Assembly: GCF_003996965.1 (NCBI RefSeq)
Contig: NZ_QWDM01000016.1
Coordinates: 1 to 64,000, forward strand
Length of the DNA: 64,000 nucleotides
Reading direction: 5' to 3'
DNA from: Flavobacterium cupreum
GTDB lineage: Bacteria > Bacteroidota > Bacteroidia > Flavobacteriales > Flavobacteriaceae
Shown: one piece after another, positions 9,111 to 18,102 of the stretch
Numbering within the stretch: position 1 is the first letter of the stretch
Layout of the letters: each line of letters opens with the position of its first letter
Notes under the pieces: generated by a model
Database searches by the model: none
What the model was told of the DNA's origin: nothing
Seen by the model: only the letters and a program-made list of their open reading frames with translations
Position numbers and translations under genes: made by a program

Positions 9111-10415
9111 TTATCGATTATTAGACTGTCCTCTTCTTTTTTTCTTTTTGTTTCTCAACTCATATGGAAGGTAATTAGCTGTCTGTTCAGATTGAGTGAG
9201 CATCTCTGCTAATTGCCCCATTATTGTGCTGGACCCTACATATTTGTTATTTCTAAAATCATCACCAAACAGTGCTGCAACTATTTCCGATTTCGGTGTT
9301 TCAAATGTGATTTCGTGTAATTTTTCACTAACCGAATTTGTCATTTTTTGTTCGGCCGGATTAATGAATGTACAGCATTCCTGTATTGCCTTAGCACTGT
9401 ATTGTTTACCAAGTGTACTGCCATTAAAAACACATTTTGTGGTATGATCTACATAGGTAATCCCATAAATTAATCCTTCTGCGTTTTTTCTAAAAACAGT
9501 ATTGATTCCATCTTTTTGCAGTACTTGAACTAGTTCTGCGAGCGATATTTGAGTTTTAAAGAATGCCATATCAATGGCATTTTTTACCCTTCTTATATTT
9601 GAGACTTCATTTGTTTTATTAGACGCAAATTTTTCTTCTAAAAATTTCAGTGTTGGCTTGTTGTAAAACAGACTGGCTTTTATGGGGACTCCGATAGGTT
9701 TACCGTCATCATCAAGTATCCTGTACATTAATCCTTTTGCTTTAAACATTTTTGAATCTTCATTGCCTCGGTCAGCTAAAACATTGTATTGTTTAAGCAC
9801 AGCATTGAGTTCTGGAAAGCTGGCGTATTTATACGATGAAAGCACCTGATTGAGTACATTTGTAATAGCCTTTTTCGATTCGCTTCGCCCGTATTTAATC
9901 TTTTGTGAGATGATTGGCTTAAGCGTAAAATCAGTACTGTTTTTATTCCCTTGCGCCTTAATAAGTCCAAAGCGTTCTTCGATTTCTTTTCTTGCCGGTT
10001 CAGATCGGTTTTTACCAATATTTTGCATGTCAATTCGTTTACCATCCCTTTGAACATTTATGGAGACCAGATGGATGTGCGGATGTCCGGAATCGTTGTG
10101 CTGATATACCAAATAAGGCTGCTCGCCAAATCCGATTTTTTCCATATAAGTATCCGCGATAGCCATTAATTTTTCCTTGGAATAATTTTCTGAAGGATCA
10201 AAGTTGATCGAAATATGTACACTGTTTCGTTTTACATTTTCATTTAGTTCCAGCTGTTTTAGAAAACGGTTCAGTTTTACTGTGAGTCCCATTTTATCGG
10301 CATCAATCGGATAATTTCCGGCACCTATACACTTCGCCACATTTTCTTTTACTTTGTTTTCATTGTAATAGAAAACCTTGTGTATAGAGTATCCTGTTTT
10401 TATGATCGCAACCAT
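9111..10415 (-). CDS. mobB: Relaxase/mobilization nuclease MobB
   Basis: The 434-residue protein has the relaxase HUH signature HNDSGHPHIHLV (His106, His111, His113, His115), which binds the metal used to nick one DNA strand at oriT. The N-terminal KVFYYNENKV around Tyr16-17 is a good candidate for the catalytic tyrosine region of MOBP-type enzymes. The C-terminal part is a less conserved, basic region ending in KKKKRRGQSNNR. The start overlaps the end of mobA by 16 bp, so the two are translationally coupled. The full length and intact motif suggest a working relaxase. Candidate oriT hairpins lie just beyond mobA. Confidence 0.92.
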   Translation of the reverse strand: MVAIIKTGYSIHKVFYYNENKVKENVAKCIGAGNYPIDADKMGLTVKLNRFLKQLELNENVKRNSVHISINFDPSENYSKEKLMAIADTYMEKIGFGEQPYLVYQHNDSGHPHIHLVSINVQRDGKRIDMQNIGKNRSEPARKEIEERFGLIKAQGNKNSTDFTLKPIISQKIKYGRSESKKAITNVLNQVLSSYKYASFPELNAVLKQYNVLADRGNEDSKMFKAKGLMYRILDDDGKPIGVPIKASLFYNKPTLKFLEEKFASNKTNEVSNIRRVKNAIDMAFFKTQISLAELVQVLQKDGINTVFRKNAEGLIYGITYVDHTTKCVFNGSTLGKQYSAKAIQECCTFINPAEQKMTNSVSEKLHEITFETPKSEIVAALFGDDFRNNKYVGSSTIMGQLAEMLTQSEQTANYLPYELRNKKKKRRGQSNNR

Positions 10416-10792
10416 CTTTCCGAAATTTTCTGGATATAATTTTTGATTTCATCAATCTTATCAAAAAGGATTTTTTTATCCAGTTCAGCACTTATAATCC
10501 ATACTTTAAATTCCGGAATTTGATTTAGAGTATGTAGTTTTTTTACTGCCTGATTGAAGTTGTTTCCAATGCCATTTAATTGCTTGAATAACTGCATCAT
10601 TTCATGGATCATATCATCTAAAGACTGATTCCTGTAAATGGTGTTTATAGATTTCTCAAATAAGTGCCTGCGAATATAATCACTCAGCTTGCGGCAAGTA
10701 CTAGCTTTCCATTTTTTCTCAATTTTCGAATACTCTTCGGGTGTAAAGCGTAACCCAACTATACGTGTTCTGTTTGAATTTTCTCTTTTCAT
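10400..10792 (-). CDS. mobA: Relaxosome accessory protein MobA (ribbon-helix-helix-like)
   Basis: The 130-residue basic protein has an N-terminal segment typical of MobA/MobC relaxosome proteins: IVGLRFTPEEYSKIEKKW followed by KLSDYIRRHLF, a ribbon-helix-helix-like DNA-binding fold. The C-terminal half has the GIGNNFNQAVKKLH motif seen in these proteins. It would bind oriT and help the relaxase melt and nick DNA. It is the first gene of the mobA-mobB-mobC unit. In Bacteroidota nomenclature this small protein is MobA and the relaxase is MobB, which differs from plasmid nomenclature. Confidence 0.88.
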   Translation of the reverse strand: MKRENSNRTRIVGLRFTPEEYSKIEKKWKASTCRKLSDYIRRHLFEKSINTIYRNQSLDDMIHEMMQLFKQLNGIGNNFNQAVKKLHTLNQIPEFKVWIISAELDKKILFDKIDEIKNYIQKISERWLRS

Positions 10793-10869
10793 TTTCTCTC
10801 TTTTTCATTGTTATCAAACCTTAATTTATCCTTTCAGTATCACTGCTCACGAGTTCCGAGTGTAGAGCA

Positions 10870-10926
10870 GCAAGAAGGCTGTTGTTTAACAACAGGACAT
10901 CTTGCCGATTGCAGGAACGTTGCAAT
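10870..10926. other. Candidate origin of transfer (oriT) hairpins
   Basis: Three inverted repeats sit about 80 bp upstream of mobA. Arms 10870-10875 and 10900-10905 (GCAAGA/TCTTGC) enclose an almost loop-free hairpin with 8-bp arms at 10879-10886 and 10888-10895. A further hairpin has arms at 10908-10913 and 10921-10926 (ATTGCA/TGCAAT). The region is more GC-rich than its flanks and has no convincing reading frame. Location beside relaxase genes and nested hairpins fit an oriT. The nick site cannot be placed from sequence alone. The remaining non-coding DNA to 11348 shows nothing else I can name. Confidence 0.5.
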
Positions 10927-11348
10927 TCCCCTGATACTTCAAATTTTTCTTAGACATTGCAGTATTTCTAAAATGTTTCCAACTCCGTTTTACCATTTAT
11001 TACCTTTTTTACATTACGAGATGTATTAACTGTATTATTATGGAAGTGAATACACTATTTATAAAGGCATTAACATTTCAGTATTTTTTATAAAATCTAA
11101 TTCTCTTTTATTTTTAGAACTCAAGGAAAGTGCACACTGCATATAATTAGGAACTACTGTAACCTGGGTAATTGTAATGCCAATTTATGCTCTGTATTTT
11201 AGATTGAAAAATGTGCTCTTTCAAAGCAGTAAACCCATTTTAAAAAGCAAAATCCTGACTGTTTTAAGGAAGGTTTTTGGCTGGTCATTTTTAACTTTAT
11301 TTTTATTTCAGAGACAAAATTAGGCAAGCGAAATGGATTTTGCCTATG

Positions 11349-11396
11349 ATGGACATATTATGTCCATGACACTTTAGAACTCCATCCATACCTTTG
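11349..11396 (+). promoter_or_regulatory. Promoter with a 19-bp palindromic operator
   Basis: A perfect palindrome with 9-bp arms at 11349-11357 and 11359-11367 (ATGGACATA-T-TATGTCCAT) lies where the -33 element should be. It is followed by TACCTTTG at 11389-11396, an exact TAnnTTTG -7 box. Transcription would start near 11403, about 30 bp ahead of the small gene at 11431. The layout suggests binding by a dimeric repressor or activator; which regulator is unknown. Confidence 0.6.
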
Positions 11397-11430
11397 TATC
11401 AATAAATTATTAATTAAAAACGTGAAGATT

Positions 11431-11721
11431 ATGACAACAAATGATGTGGCCAAGGTTTTTGATACTGTGCTTAGTATCCCTGGTATGAATGATGTAGTGA
11501 AGATTGATTTGAAAATTTCACGAAAAAATGTATTGTTATTAAACCATGTTATTGAACGTGGATTATCTTCGAAGGATAATGATAAACCATCAATTCTTCT
11601 GACTAGCATTGCAGAAGAAAACTTTCAGGAATTAAAACTCTTTGGAGAGGAATGTTTACAAAAAGCAGGACTGATAGAACTCAGTGAAAAACTAAGTGTA
11701 CTTGGTGATGCCATAAAGTAG
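11431..11721 (+). CDS. Small protein of unknown function
   Basis: The product is 96 residues from the ATG at 11431 (99 if a GTG at 11422 is used). It is acidic, apparently soluble and probably largely helical, with no signal peptide or membrane segment. I do not recognise the family. It stands alone between a palindrome-controlled promoter and a strong terminator, so it forms its own transcription unit. It lies next to the mob module, on the opposite strand. A role in ICE regulation is possible by position only. Confidence 0.65.
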   Translation: MTTNDVAKVFDTVLSIPGMNDVVKIDLKISRKNVLLLNHVIERGLSSKDNDKPSILLTSIAEENFQELKLFGEECLQKAGLIELSEKLSVLGDAIK

Positions 11722-11747
11722 CAACAATTAAAATCAACAAATTAGCG

Positions 11748-11786
11748 GATGCCATTAGAAAAATAATTTCTGATGGCATCTTTTTT
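11748..11786 (+). terminator. Rho-independent terminator
   Basis: Arms 11748-11761 and 11767-11780 pair at 13 of 14 positions around a 5-nt loop, followed by TTTTTT. It lies 26 bp after the stop of the small gene at 11431. Confidence 0.85.
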
Positions 11787-12025
11787 ATTGTAAAGGGAAC
11801 CCTATTGCATTTTTTAACTACGATTGAATGTTATTGAAAAATCTTGGCAGGTTTTTGATAATAGTTTATAGCAGCAAGTGATTTAATTTTGTCTATGTCA
11901 TTGTAAATTAAGTATTTATTTCAAGTCGTTAGTTTATGTGTTGAAATTTATTTATTCTATGACAGATGTAGATTTTTAAATAAACCTTATAAAGAATTAC
12001 TTCTTTAAATTAATTTCTAATTCGA

Positions 12026-12484
12026 GTGAAATCAAATATAAACCTCAAGACGCTCATACTGGACATAATTTGTTTAGTATTTGCACTCCTTTTTATGTAT
12101 GCTGCTGCCAGTAAACTATTCGATTTTGAAAATTTTAAAATACAATTAGGACAGTCTCCATTATTGAGCGCTTTTGCAAACTGGATTTCTATCACTGTGC
12201 CTGTTTCAGAACTTATTATAGCGGTCGTATTATTTATTAGAAATTATAGACTTATAGGACTTTGTGCTGCTTACATGCTTATGATAATGTTTACAGTTTA
12301 CATCTATATTATTTTGAATTTTAGTGCTTTTGTGCCGTGTTCCTGTGGTGGGATATTGGAAAAAATGACTTGGAGAGAACATCTGATTTTCAATATCTGC
12401 TTTGTCCTATTAGCCATAATAGGTATCATACTGGCACCGAAACATAAGATATCAATAACCGACAAATCTGGAAATCATGAATAA
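12026..12484 (+). CDS. MauE/DoxX-family redox-associated membrane protein
   Basis: The 152-residue protein has four hydrophobic helices (about 8-28, 50-70, 74-98 and 119-138) and the motif CSCGG at 105-109 in the loop before the last helix. This is the MauE/DoxX pattern. MauE proteins assist disulfide formation or thiol redox in the periplasm. The start is GTG (no better ATG). The stop overlaps the next gene by 8 bp, giving one operon with the propeller-like protein and the cysteine-containing DUF6520 peptide at 13655. I infer that it could help oxidise that peptide; this is not proven. No consensus promoter was found in the preceding 240 bp. Confidence 0.8.
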   Translation: MKSNINLKTLILDIICLVFALLFMYAAASKLFDFENFKIQLGQSPLLSAFANWISITVPVSELIIAVVLFIRNYRLIGLCAAYMLMIMFTVYIYIILNFSAFVPCSCGGILEKMTWREHLIFNICFVLLAIIGIILAPKHKISITDKSGNHE

Positions 12485-13556
12485 CAAATTAAAGATTATC
12501 ATATTATTTGTCTGCACTGTTTTTAGCGCTGGTGTTGTGATTCTATTTTTTAATCTGTCAGAGCATATGATTCATTATGAAAATAAATTTATTCGACGAT
12601 TTCCACAGCATGTTGCCCAGGAGATACATCAGGCAGATTTAACTTATAATTCCTATTATTTTGCAGGAAGCGGTAACGGTAAAATATACCTTGGTAATTA
12701 CACTGCACCATTGCAGATAATGGAGCTTGATTCCACATTAAAAATTAGAAAAATTCAGCATCTAGAATTAAAGGAGCAACACCTCGCTTTTCGTTCTCCT
12801 CAAATAAGAGTGAAAGATCATAATTTTTATGTTTTTGAGGGAATCGTTCCTTATATATTTAAAGGGAATACGGCTAATTGGAAAGCTTATTTAAGAATAA
12901 ACAGCGGTTATTACTTTTCGCACTTAGAACCGATGGATTCCGTGAACATGGCTATTCGATATATGAAACCAAAAAAAGGAGAAAGCCTTATGGGGACCTT
13001 AAATTTATCTGATACCACAAAGGTAAAGTTTGCGCCATTATTATTGCAAAAACAGTTTGATGGCATATTTGATACAGATGGGAGTTTTCATTTCAATAAG
13101 CAGCTTAATAAAATAGTGTATGTGTACCTGTACCGGAACCAGTTCATAGTTTTTAATCCGGATCTTACTTTAGATTACAGAGGAAATACTATTGATACTG
13201 TAAGCCGCGCTCAAATTAAATTAGTAAAGCTTAAAAACAGTACCATGAAAACCTTTTCTAAACCGCCACTAATAGTTAATAAATTAATTACTATGGAAGG
13301 GAATCTATTGTATGTCAACTCCGCTTTGCCGGGGTTGTATGAGTCAGAAGATATTTGGAAGACAGCGAGTATTATAGATGTATATGACCTCACAAATAAA
13401 ACATATCGATCAAGTTTTCCAATTTACAATATAGGAGACAAAAAAATAAGAAGTATGTATGTGCTGCATGGTCTCCTGTATGCACTGATTGGCGAAAAAA
13501 TAGTATGTTATAAACTGAGGGGACATCTTACACAAAGCAGTCCTGTAAGTAAATGA
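12477..13556 (+). CDS. Membrane-anchored or exported protein, probable beta-propeller
   Basis: The 359-residue protein starts with a single hydrophobic segment (residues 6-25, KIIILFVCTVFSAGVVILFF) that can act as a signal anchor. The remainder is rich in beta-strands with repeating patterns such as GSGNGKIYLGNYTAPLQIMELD, reminiscent of 6-bladed propellers of the DUF4221/BF3164 kind. I cannot assign a family with certainty. It overlaps the MauE-like gene by 8 bp and precedes the DUF6520 gene by about 100 bp, an arrangement known from Flavobacteriia genomes. It may handle or present the small secreted peptide, but that is inference only. Confidence 0.6.
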   Translation: MNNKLKIIILFVCTVFSAGVVILFFNLSEHMIHYENKFIRRFPQHVAQEIHQADLTYNSYYFAGSGNGKIYLGNYTAPLQIMELDSTLKIRKIQHLELKEQHLAFRSPQIRVKDHNFYVFEGIVPYIFKGNTANWKAYLRINSGYYFSHLEPMDSVNMAIRYMKPKKGESLMGTLNLSDTTKVKFAPLLLQKQFDGIFDTDGSFHFNKQLNKIVYVYLYRNQFIVFNPDLTLDYRGNTIDTVSRAQIKLVKLKNSTMKTFSKPPLIVNKLITMEGNLLYVNSALPGLYESEDIWKTASIIDVYDLTNKTYRSSFPIYNIGDKKIRSMYVLHGLLYALIGEKIVCYKLRGHLTQSSPVSK

Positions 13557-13654
13557 AAAAAGATCAGCAATGATTAAAATATATCGCGCGATGTCAGGGG
13601 TAAGATCGAAAACCTGTAAAAAAGAGTAGGTCATAATGATTAAATATTTTTATT

Positions 13655-13933
13655 ATGAAAAGAAATTTTTTAAAAAGAATCATGATGCCGGCGGCGGTTG
13701 TGGTTCTAGGTGTGGGTGGTGCTTTTGCAACTACCTCAATGAGCAGTACAAAAGCACTTGCAAATGTACAGGGCTATAGATATGTATCACAAGCAGATCC
13801 GTGTCATGCCGAACAGCAATGTAGTAATACTTTTAATGCTAACATTTGTACTTCTGGAGGTGCCCAATTATTTGGTAAAGCCAATCCAAATGTCAATGTT
13901 TGTGATGTGCCTTTGTACAAAATCCCAAACTAA
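13655..13933 (+). CDS. DUF6520-type small secreted protein with four cysteines
   Basis: The 92-residue product begins with a basic stretch and a hydrophobic core (MMPAAVVVLGVGGAFATT), an export signal. Cleavage after the ALA near residue 36 would leave about 56 residues. The mature part contains four cysteines (DPCHAEQQC, NANICTSG and NVCDVP) and ends LYKIPN. This fits the DUF6520 family of short exported Bacteroidota proteins of unknown role. It follows MauE/DoxX and propeller genes and is convergent with an S9 peptidase-SusD-SusC unit. Possible roles are a signal peptide, bacteriocin-like molecule or nutrient-scavenging factor; the sequence does not decide between them. Confidence 0.75.
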   Translation: MKRNFLKRIMMPAAVVVLGVGGAFATTSMSSTKALANVQGYRYVSQADPCHAEQQCSNTFNANICTSGGAQLFGKANPNVNVCDVPLYKIPN

Positions 13934-13962
13934 TTATTAGTTATTCGGATTATTTTTAAAAG

Positions 13963-13997
13963 CAATGCAGCTCCAACTTCTGTTAGGAACTGCATTG
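13963..13997. terminator. Bidirectional terminator between convergent genes
   Basis: Arms 13963-13974 and 13986-13997 pair at 11 of 12 positions around an 11-nt loop. T-rich tracts flank both sides, so it can serve the DUF6520 gene on the plus strand and the S9 peptidase gene on the minus strand. Confidence 0.75.
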
Positions 13998-14025
13998 TTC
14001 TTTTATTGACTTTTAGTGGTTTCTC

Positions 14026-16656
14026 TTATTTTGGCTCAAACCATTTCGGTTTTGTATCGCCTTTCAAATAATATCCAAACCATTCAGAAATTTTGAATGT
14101 TAGATCTATTTGATTTTCTTTTCTCTGTATAATATGACTTTCTTTTGGATAAAGAATCATAATATGTTCCTTTTGAAGTCGTCTAAGCGCCAGATAAAAT
14201 TCCATTGTCTGGGATGGATTTACTTGTGAGTCGTCAGCTCCAGTGTAGGATAATAATGGGGTCTTGACATTTGATGCAAAATGGATAGGGGAATTTTTTT
14301 GATAGCCTTCATAATTTTCAAAAAGTGTTTTTCTCATGCGTAACTGCTGATATTCATAACGCCAGCTGTTTGGGTTTTTGTATCCCCAATTTACTGATAA
14401 ATAACCACTGATTAAATCTGAGACACCGGAACCGGCAACCGCAGCTGCAAAGAGATTCGTTTGAGTAATGATGAAATCAGCTTCATAAGCTCCAAAGGAA
14501 TGCCCAATTAATCCGACCCTGGCTTTATCAATCGAGGCCGTTGCTATTGCACTTTTGGTAGCTGCTATTACAGAATCTGCTGCAGAATATCCCGGGTTTC
14601 CTATTTGATAAATTATGTCCGGTAACAAGACAAAATAGTCTAAACTTGTAAAATAAGTTACGTTAAACGCAGAGCCATTGAGCAGGCTTGGATTTACATA
14701 AGTATGAAGTGCTTTTGTCTGCTTTTGGTATATATTTACAATCATTGGATACTGTCTCTTGGAATCATAGTCAAAAGGATAAAATAAGACGCCTTTCATA
14801 GCCGTTCCTTTGGAATTTTTATACGTTACAAGTTCAGATTTACCCCAGCTGTAATAATTATGCTGCAGATTACTTTTATAAATAGTCTTTGGCGGATCAT
14901 TGCCTCTTTTAAAAAACAATGCCGGAGGCTCATTAAAATCTTCCTGCAAATACACATAAGCATTTGATATTTTCGATTTATGAATTGAACTGGTTAATTT
15001 TGACCGGTATACTATAGGCTGTAACTGCTGATTTTTATCCAAATAAAAATATCCAGATTTGCTATTGTCAATTGCTTGTGCTTTCAATATTAAATTAGAG
15101 GTAAGATCTAAAAGTTCTCCTTTCAATACAATTTGATTTCCATTTTCTTTATCAATATCGGCCAGTCTGAAAACCTGCTGATTCTCCCTGCCGCAGGTTA
15201 GTTTTTTAGCCAGTGTTCCATTGGACTTAAATTGCCAGATGTCAAATTTATCATAGAGCAGTACGGACTGATCATTTGCATCGAATCCCGCATAACCATA
15301 AGGATCAGGTTCTCCAGATTCTTCATCGGAATCGTAATAAAAAGAAACAGCTGTGTTTGATGTTATATTTTTATGAATACCAGTTTCATAGTCATAAATC
15401 CACCAATTATGCTCTTTAAAATAAACTATATATTTACCAGAGGGGGAGAAATATAATTTGCCAAATGTGCCAGAATGCTGTTTTAAAAATTCTGTCTTTG
15501 TACCGGTTTTTAAATCTAAAAGATAATAGTCTCTGTCGGCTTCCTGTTTAAAGGAAGGTTTGTTGGTATCGGGATTATATATCAGCGCAAATTGTTGGTT
15601 TTCTCCCAATAAAGCTATTGGATGCTTATCATCGCCAATTTGCAAAAAATGGTTGTTTTCTGATTCCCAGTAAACTAGTCTTGAAATATCCTGAACATTG
15701 CCGTAACTGGATCGAAATGGAAACAACTCTTTGTCCGCGGCATTCCAAATTTGTACATCCAAGTCATTCTTAACAACATTTTCATCCGGTTTTTTTCTGA
15801 TCCTAAAAAAGACACGTTTACTATCCTCTGAAATCCCAAGTGATGAAGTGTAATTAGCGTCCAGGACCTGGTCTTTTGGCCATGTTTTTTCGACAGTAGT
15901 TTCATATTCAGAAAGTTGACTCTCTTGAATTTTATAGAACAAAACCGTATCGGCAGTAAAAGGTTTTCCAGAAGTTAAACGACTCACAAAGGCAATCGAT
16001 TTTCCCTTTGTTTGCCAGATTATATTTTCAAATTGTCTCTCTGTATTTTGTACTACTATAGTTTTGGAAATTTGTTTTCCAAATTTAAGCAGACCAACTG
16101 TGCTTTTATTAGATTCTGAAGTACAATAGCCAAGCATACTACTATTGGGGTTCATATTGTAGGAAGTGACATTGTGAATATTATCAATTAAATTTCCATT
16201 GACATTTCTAATTTCAATCTTCATTTTGCCTTCAATTTCTTTGCTATATAGAATCAGGTACTTTCCGTAATTTGAAAATGAAAATGCCCGTACATTCTCA
16301 ATATTTTGAGTTTTTCCTGTTTTTAAATTAACCATTTGGAATATGTCATCAGAAGTCATACAGGCAAACCAATTTTCCGCTATAAATTTTCCATTGCAGC
16401 CTTTTGCAAAAGCAATGATTTCTAAATTGTTGGTATTTCTAACAAAAAGGGTATCTAGTCCCGATTCGTATGTAAGTGAATAGCTGACCCAATTGCCGTA
16501 ATCTGAAACAGCCTCTGCTTTGAGCGTACTCCACAAATGAAAATCTGTCGGAGTCAGCTTCCTTGTTTTTTTAACCTGTCCGTTTACCAGACAGGTTATC
16601 AAAAACAAAATAATACTAATTCCAATTATTTTGCAGTTGGACATAATCGTATTCAT
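14026..16656 (-). CDS. S9-family (prolyl oligopeptidase-type) serine peptidase
   Basis: The 876-residue protein has an N-terminal signal (IIGISIILFLITCLVNGQ), a long beta-propeller-like region, and a C-terminal alpha/beta-hydrolase domain. The nucleophile elbow GHSFGAYEAD places the catalytic Ser at 720. An Asp in GADDSQVNP and a His in YPKESHIIQ complete a triad. Such peptidases cleave peptides in the periplasm. The start overlaps the last base of the SusD gene, so the SusC-SusD-S9 genes form one operon. The natural reading is import of a peptide by SusCD followed by cleavage. The neighbouring small secreted peptide could be the substrate, which would be inference. Confidence 0.88.
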   Translation of the reverse strand: MNTIMSNCKIIGISIILFLITCLVNGQVKKTRKLTPTDFHLWSTLKAEAVSDYGNWVSYSLTYESGLDTLFVRNTNNLEIIAFAKGCNGKFIAENWFACMTSDDIFQMVNLKTGKTQNIENVRAFSFSNYGKYLILYSKEIEGKMKIEIRNVNGNLIDNIHNVTSYNMNPNSSMLGYCTSESNKSTVGLLKFGKQISKTIVVQNTERQFENIIWQTKGKSIAFVSRLTSGKPFTADTVLFYKIQESQLSEYETTVEKTWPKDQVLDANYTSSLGISEDSKRVFFRIRKKPDENVVKNDLDVQIWNAADKELFPFRSSYGNVQDISRLVYWESENNHFLQIGDDKHPIALLGENQQFALIYNPDTNKPSFKQEADRDYYLLDLKTGTKTEFLKQHSGTFGKLYFSPSGKYIVYFKEHNWWIYDYETGIHKNITSNTAVSFYYDSDEESGEPDPYGYAGFDANDQSVLLYDKFDIWQFKSNGTLAKKLTCGRENQQVFRLADIDKENGNQIVLKGELLDLTSNLILKAQAIDNSKSGYFYLDKNQQLQPIVYRSKLTSSIHKSKISNAYVYLQEDFNEPPALFFKRGNDPPKTIYKSNLQHNYYSWGKSELVTYKNSKGTAMKGVLFYPFDYDSKRQYPMIVNIYQKQTKALHTYVNPSLLNGSAFNVTYFTSLDYFVLLPDIIYQIGNPGYSAADSVIAATKSAIATASIDKARVGLIGHSFGAYEADFIITQTNLFAAAVAGSGVSDLISGYLSVNWGYKNPNSWRYEYQQLRMRKTLFENYEGYQKNSPIHFASNVKTPLLSYTGADDSQVNPSQTMEFYLALRRLQKEHIMILYPKESHIIQRKENQIDLTFKISEWFGYYLKGDTKPKWFEPK

Positions 16657-18095
16657 CAGTATCCCGAATTTTGAGGTTTTAAATTGGGGTTGAGATTAAG
16701 TTCCACTTCCGGAATTGGGAACAAAACATCTCGGGTATCCCAACCTGATTTTGCAATAGATAAAACAGACTGAATTTTACCCACTCTTTTTAAATCAAAA
16801 AAGCGGTGTCCGAATTCGGTAAATAATTCCATCTGTCTTTCGTGCAATATTGCATCGAGGATTTCGCTTTGTGTACCGGCAAGGGTATCCCCGAGCCCTG
16901 CTTTATTTCTAATCTTGTTCAAATCTTCTTTAGCACCTATAAGTTCGCCTGCCTGTGCCCGGGCTTCTGCCCGTATCAGGTATATTTCTGCAAGACGAAA
17001 GATGATGGAATACTCTCTTGATGATTCAGTATCGGAATATTTGTATTTAAAAGGATGATACCATGTTGTTGTACCATCTGTAACTGCTTTTATCCAATGT
17101 GTTTTTCGAAGATCATTGTCGTTGAATGCTGACATAAAACTATCATTAAGGGCAGACAGAGGCGGTGGTCCGCTGGTAAAATTAAACGTAACGCTTTCCA
17201 ATGTATTCCCTCTGCTGAAACCGGGAGCTAACTGCCAAATAGTGGCTGTACTTTCTTTGAGGAAAATTTTATCAAGATCGCCTTCGTTATTATAAAGTTC
17301 AGTATTGTTCAGCACAGCTGATGCCTCATTAGAAGCTTCATCCCATAATCCGGCATACAAATCTACTCTGGCCAATAATGCATGGGCAGCATATTTATTA
17401 GGCCGCACACGGTCTTCGGAAACATAATTTTCCGGTAAAAGCTGTATTGCCTGCTCTAAATCTTCTTTGGCACTAGTGTAAACCATAGTAACAGACTTCT
17501 TTTTTACGATACTATTTTGCTCATAGTCAGTAGAGGTTAGGTAAGGAACATCGCCAAATAAATTGGTAAGATAAAAATGAAGCAGGGCTCTTACAAAAAG
17601 AGCTTCGCCTTTTAGTTGTTTTTTATCGACTTCAGGTAAATGAACCGATTTATCCATACCTTCTATAACAGCATTGGCGGCATAAATTTGATTGTAACTA
17701 CTATCCCACAATCCTTTTACTTCTGTATTGGAGACTATTAGGGAATTGTTGTAAAAGGCAACGGTACTATTTTGTGGATCCCCATAAAATTTGAGTTCAT
17801 CGCAATAATTTCCAAGTAAATGGGACAGCCCTGAAGCGGAACCCGTAAGTACACCAGCATCTCTTATTTTTGAATAAATATCAGTCATTGCAGCATTTGC
17901 AGTTGCTTTTTCTTCAAAAATAGCATTAGCAGTAAGCTGAGATCCGGGCAGATCTACTTCTACAAAATTATCACAAGAACTTATCATGATGACAAATACG
18001 GTAAGGCATGACAGAGAAAGTATCGATTTCCAAATAGTAGGATTGGAATCCCTTGATTGTAACTTATTAATATTGAAATTTTTCATGTTTTTCAT
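16656..18095 (-). CDS. RagB/SusD-family outer-membrane lipoprotein
   Basis: The 479-residue protein has a long basic N-terminus, a hydrophobic stretch and a lipobox ending at Cys41 (FVIMISSC), followed by DNFVEVDLPGSQLT, the usual SusD start. Later it has the conserved RAEARAQAG segment and the C-terminal block with ERQMELFTEFGHRFFDLKR, typical of the family. It would sit on the cell surface as a lid that captures substrate for the SusC channel. The gene is 7 bp downstream of susC and adjoins the S9 gene. A shorter start at the fourth codon is possible. Confidence 0.92.
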   Translation of the reverse strand: MKNMKNFNINKLQSRDSNPTIWKSILSLSCLTVFVIMISSCDNFVEVDLPGSQLTANAIFEEKATANAAMTDIYSKIRDAGVLTGSASGLSHLLGNYCDELKFYGDPQNSTVAFYNNSLIVSNTEVKGLWDSSYNQIYAANAVIEGMDKSVHLPEVDKKQLKGEALFVRALLHFYLTNLFGDVPYLTSTDYEQNSIVKKKSVTMVYTSAKEDLEQAIQLLPENYVSEDRVRPNKYAAHALLARVDLYAGLWDEASNEASAVLNNTELYNNEGDLDKIFLKESTATIWQLAPGFSRGNTLESVTFNFTSGPPPLSALNDSFMSAFNDNDLRKTHWIKAVTDGTTTWYHPFKYKYSDTESSREYSIIFRLAEIYLIRAEARAQAGELIGAKEDLNKIRNKAGLGDTLAGTQSEILDAILHERQMELFTEFGHRFFDLKRVGKIQSVLSIAKSGWDTRDVLFPIPEVELNLNPNLKPQNSGY

Positions 18096-18102
18096 TTTTA
18101 AA

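Noticed and set aside
10808..11029. Plus-strand 73-codon frame in the mobA upstream region
   Set aside because: It crosses the inverted repeats of the candidate oriT, has no recognisable domain and an amino-acid pattern of random AT-rich DNA.
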